In this document: in pieces, positions 6,055 to 6,488 of the stretch | Layout: each line of letters starts with the position of its first letter | How positions within the stretch are numbered: position 1 is the stretch's first letter | Assembly: GCA_003233025.1 (NCBI GenBank) | Contig: QIKS01000307.1 | Span: 1-6,488 of the forward strand | DNA length: 6,488 nucleotides | From: Hellea balneolensis | GTDB lineage: Bacteria; Pseudomonadota; Alphaproteobacteria; Caulobacterales; Maricaulaceae | Direction of reading: 5' to 3' | The notes under the pieces: model-generated | Databases searched by the model: none | Told to the model about the DNA's origin: nothing | Seen by the model: the letters and a program-made list of their open reading frames with translations, nothing else | Translations under genes and position numbers: made by a program

Positions 6055-6488
6055 ATGGCCAGTTCCAAATTTCTTTTCTTTGCGTCCTTATCGGTTCTGG
6101 CAGCAGGGGTTTCCTGGGTCACTCTAGCCCAAACACCGTCCAACTCCCCCTTTGCCAGCAAAAAACCAAAAGCCTGGGAGAAGGTCCAAACCTTGCCCCC
6201 AACTCCAAGCCAGGCTCCTCCCCGCCAAGCGGCGCCACAAATCCGCCCACAGCAAATCTTCCAACCGCAAGCCCAGCCTATACCGCAAGTCACACCCAGC
6301 TGGGCCGGCCAGGTTCAGCCGCGTTCGCCACACGTGCAACCACAGCCACAGCCCAATTGGGCGACGCAGCCTGTTGGCACTTACAGTGCGCCGCAAGCCC
6401 AGCAACCAATTTATCAAAATCCCGGAAATGGCCGGCAAAATTTACGCAGCAGCGCCCTGCGTCGTTCTTGGGCCAACCGGCTTGGTTT
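6055..6488 (+). CDS. Exported Pro/Gln-rich protein, N-terminal part, function unknown
   Basis: The ATG at 6055 opens a frame that runs off the window end: 144 complete codons, no stop. The N-terminus is a Sec-type signal peptide: Lys5, hydrophobic core about 6-24, and likely cleavage after TLA at residue 25. Residues about 45-125 are strongly Pro/Gln-rich and low in charge (PQAQPIPQ, VQPQPQP, APQAQQP), as in an extended periplasmic or surface linker. Two imperfect Trp-centred units occur, PSWAGQ at 81-86 and PNWATQ at 100-105, and a related SWANRLG ends the visible part at 138-144. A folded domain may follow beyond the window. An in-frame stop at 6004-6006 blocks extension to an upstream ATG; the Shine-Dalgarno is weak (GGA at 6040-6042). 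Antisense frames here would be rich in Trp, Gly and Arg and look like shadows. I do not recognise the family. Confidence 0.7.
   Translation, partial: MASSKFLFFASLSVLAAGVSWVTLAQTPSNSPFASKKPKAWEKVQTLPPTPSQAPPRQAAPQIRPQQIFQPQAQPIPQVTPSWAGQVQPRSPHVQPQPQPNWATQPVGTYSAPQAQQPIYQNPGNGRQNLRSSALRRSWANRLG

Noticed and set aside
6015..6438. Two overlapping minus-strand frames of 92 and 104 codons opposite the Pro/Gln-rich gene
   Set aside because: They encode Trp/Gly/Leu/Arg-rich sequence, as expected from the complement of Pro/Gln codons; the plus strand gives a coherent signal peptide.

Overview
The window comes from the chromosome of an alphaproteobacterium with moderate GC content. The case rests on gene content and order. 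A DUF3576 lipoprotein, leucyl-tRNA synthetase (leuS), the LPS-transport lipoprotein LptE and the DNA polymerase III delta subunit (holA) lie in one run. leuS-lptE-holA is conserved across Proteobacteria, and DUF3576 next to leuS is typical of Alphaproteobacteria. Nothing looks recently transferred: there is no insertion sequence, tRNA, CRISPR array or phage gene.

Layout. Bases 1-294 (+) hold the C-terminal end of a TPR protein. It runs tail-to-tail into a leftward cluster, and the two stop codons share the tetranucleotide TTAA. Reading leftward from 5777, the cluster is DUF3576 lipoprotein, leuS, lptE, holA and a small MscS-type mechanosensitive channel. The junctions are 15 nt, 14 nt, a 4-nt GTGA overlap and a 1-nt TAATG overlap, so the five genes almost certainly form one operon. 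It joins translation (LeuRS), DNA replication (HolA) and envelope functions (LptE, DUF3576, MscS). On the right, 5778-6054 is a divergent intergenic region. Beyond it a rightward gene begins at 6055 and runs off the end; it encodes an exported Pro/Gln-rich protein of unknown function.

The coding part is ordinary housekeeping sequence, and I see no undescribed defence or mobile system. The least explained part is the 277-bp divergent intergenic region. It holds an FNR/FixK-like dyad (9 of 10 consensus bases), a perfect TATAAT hexamer, a CtrA-like TTAA-N7-TTAG site, a 12-bp perfect palindrome just before the rightward start codon, and three inverted repeats competing for one 3' arm. These are read from sequence only; binding and regulation are inference.
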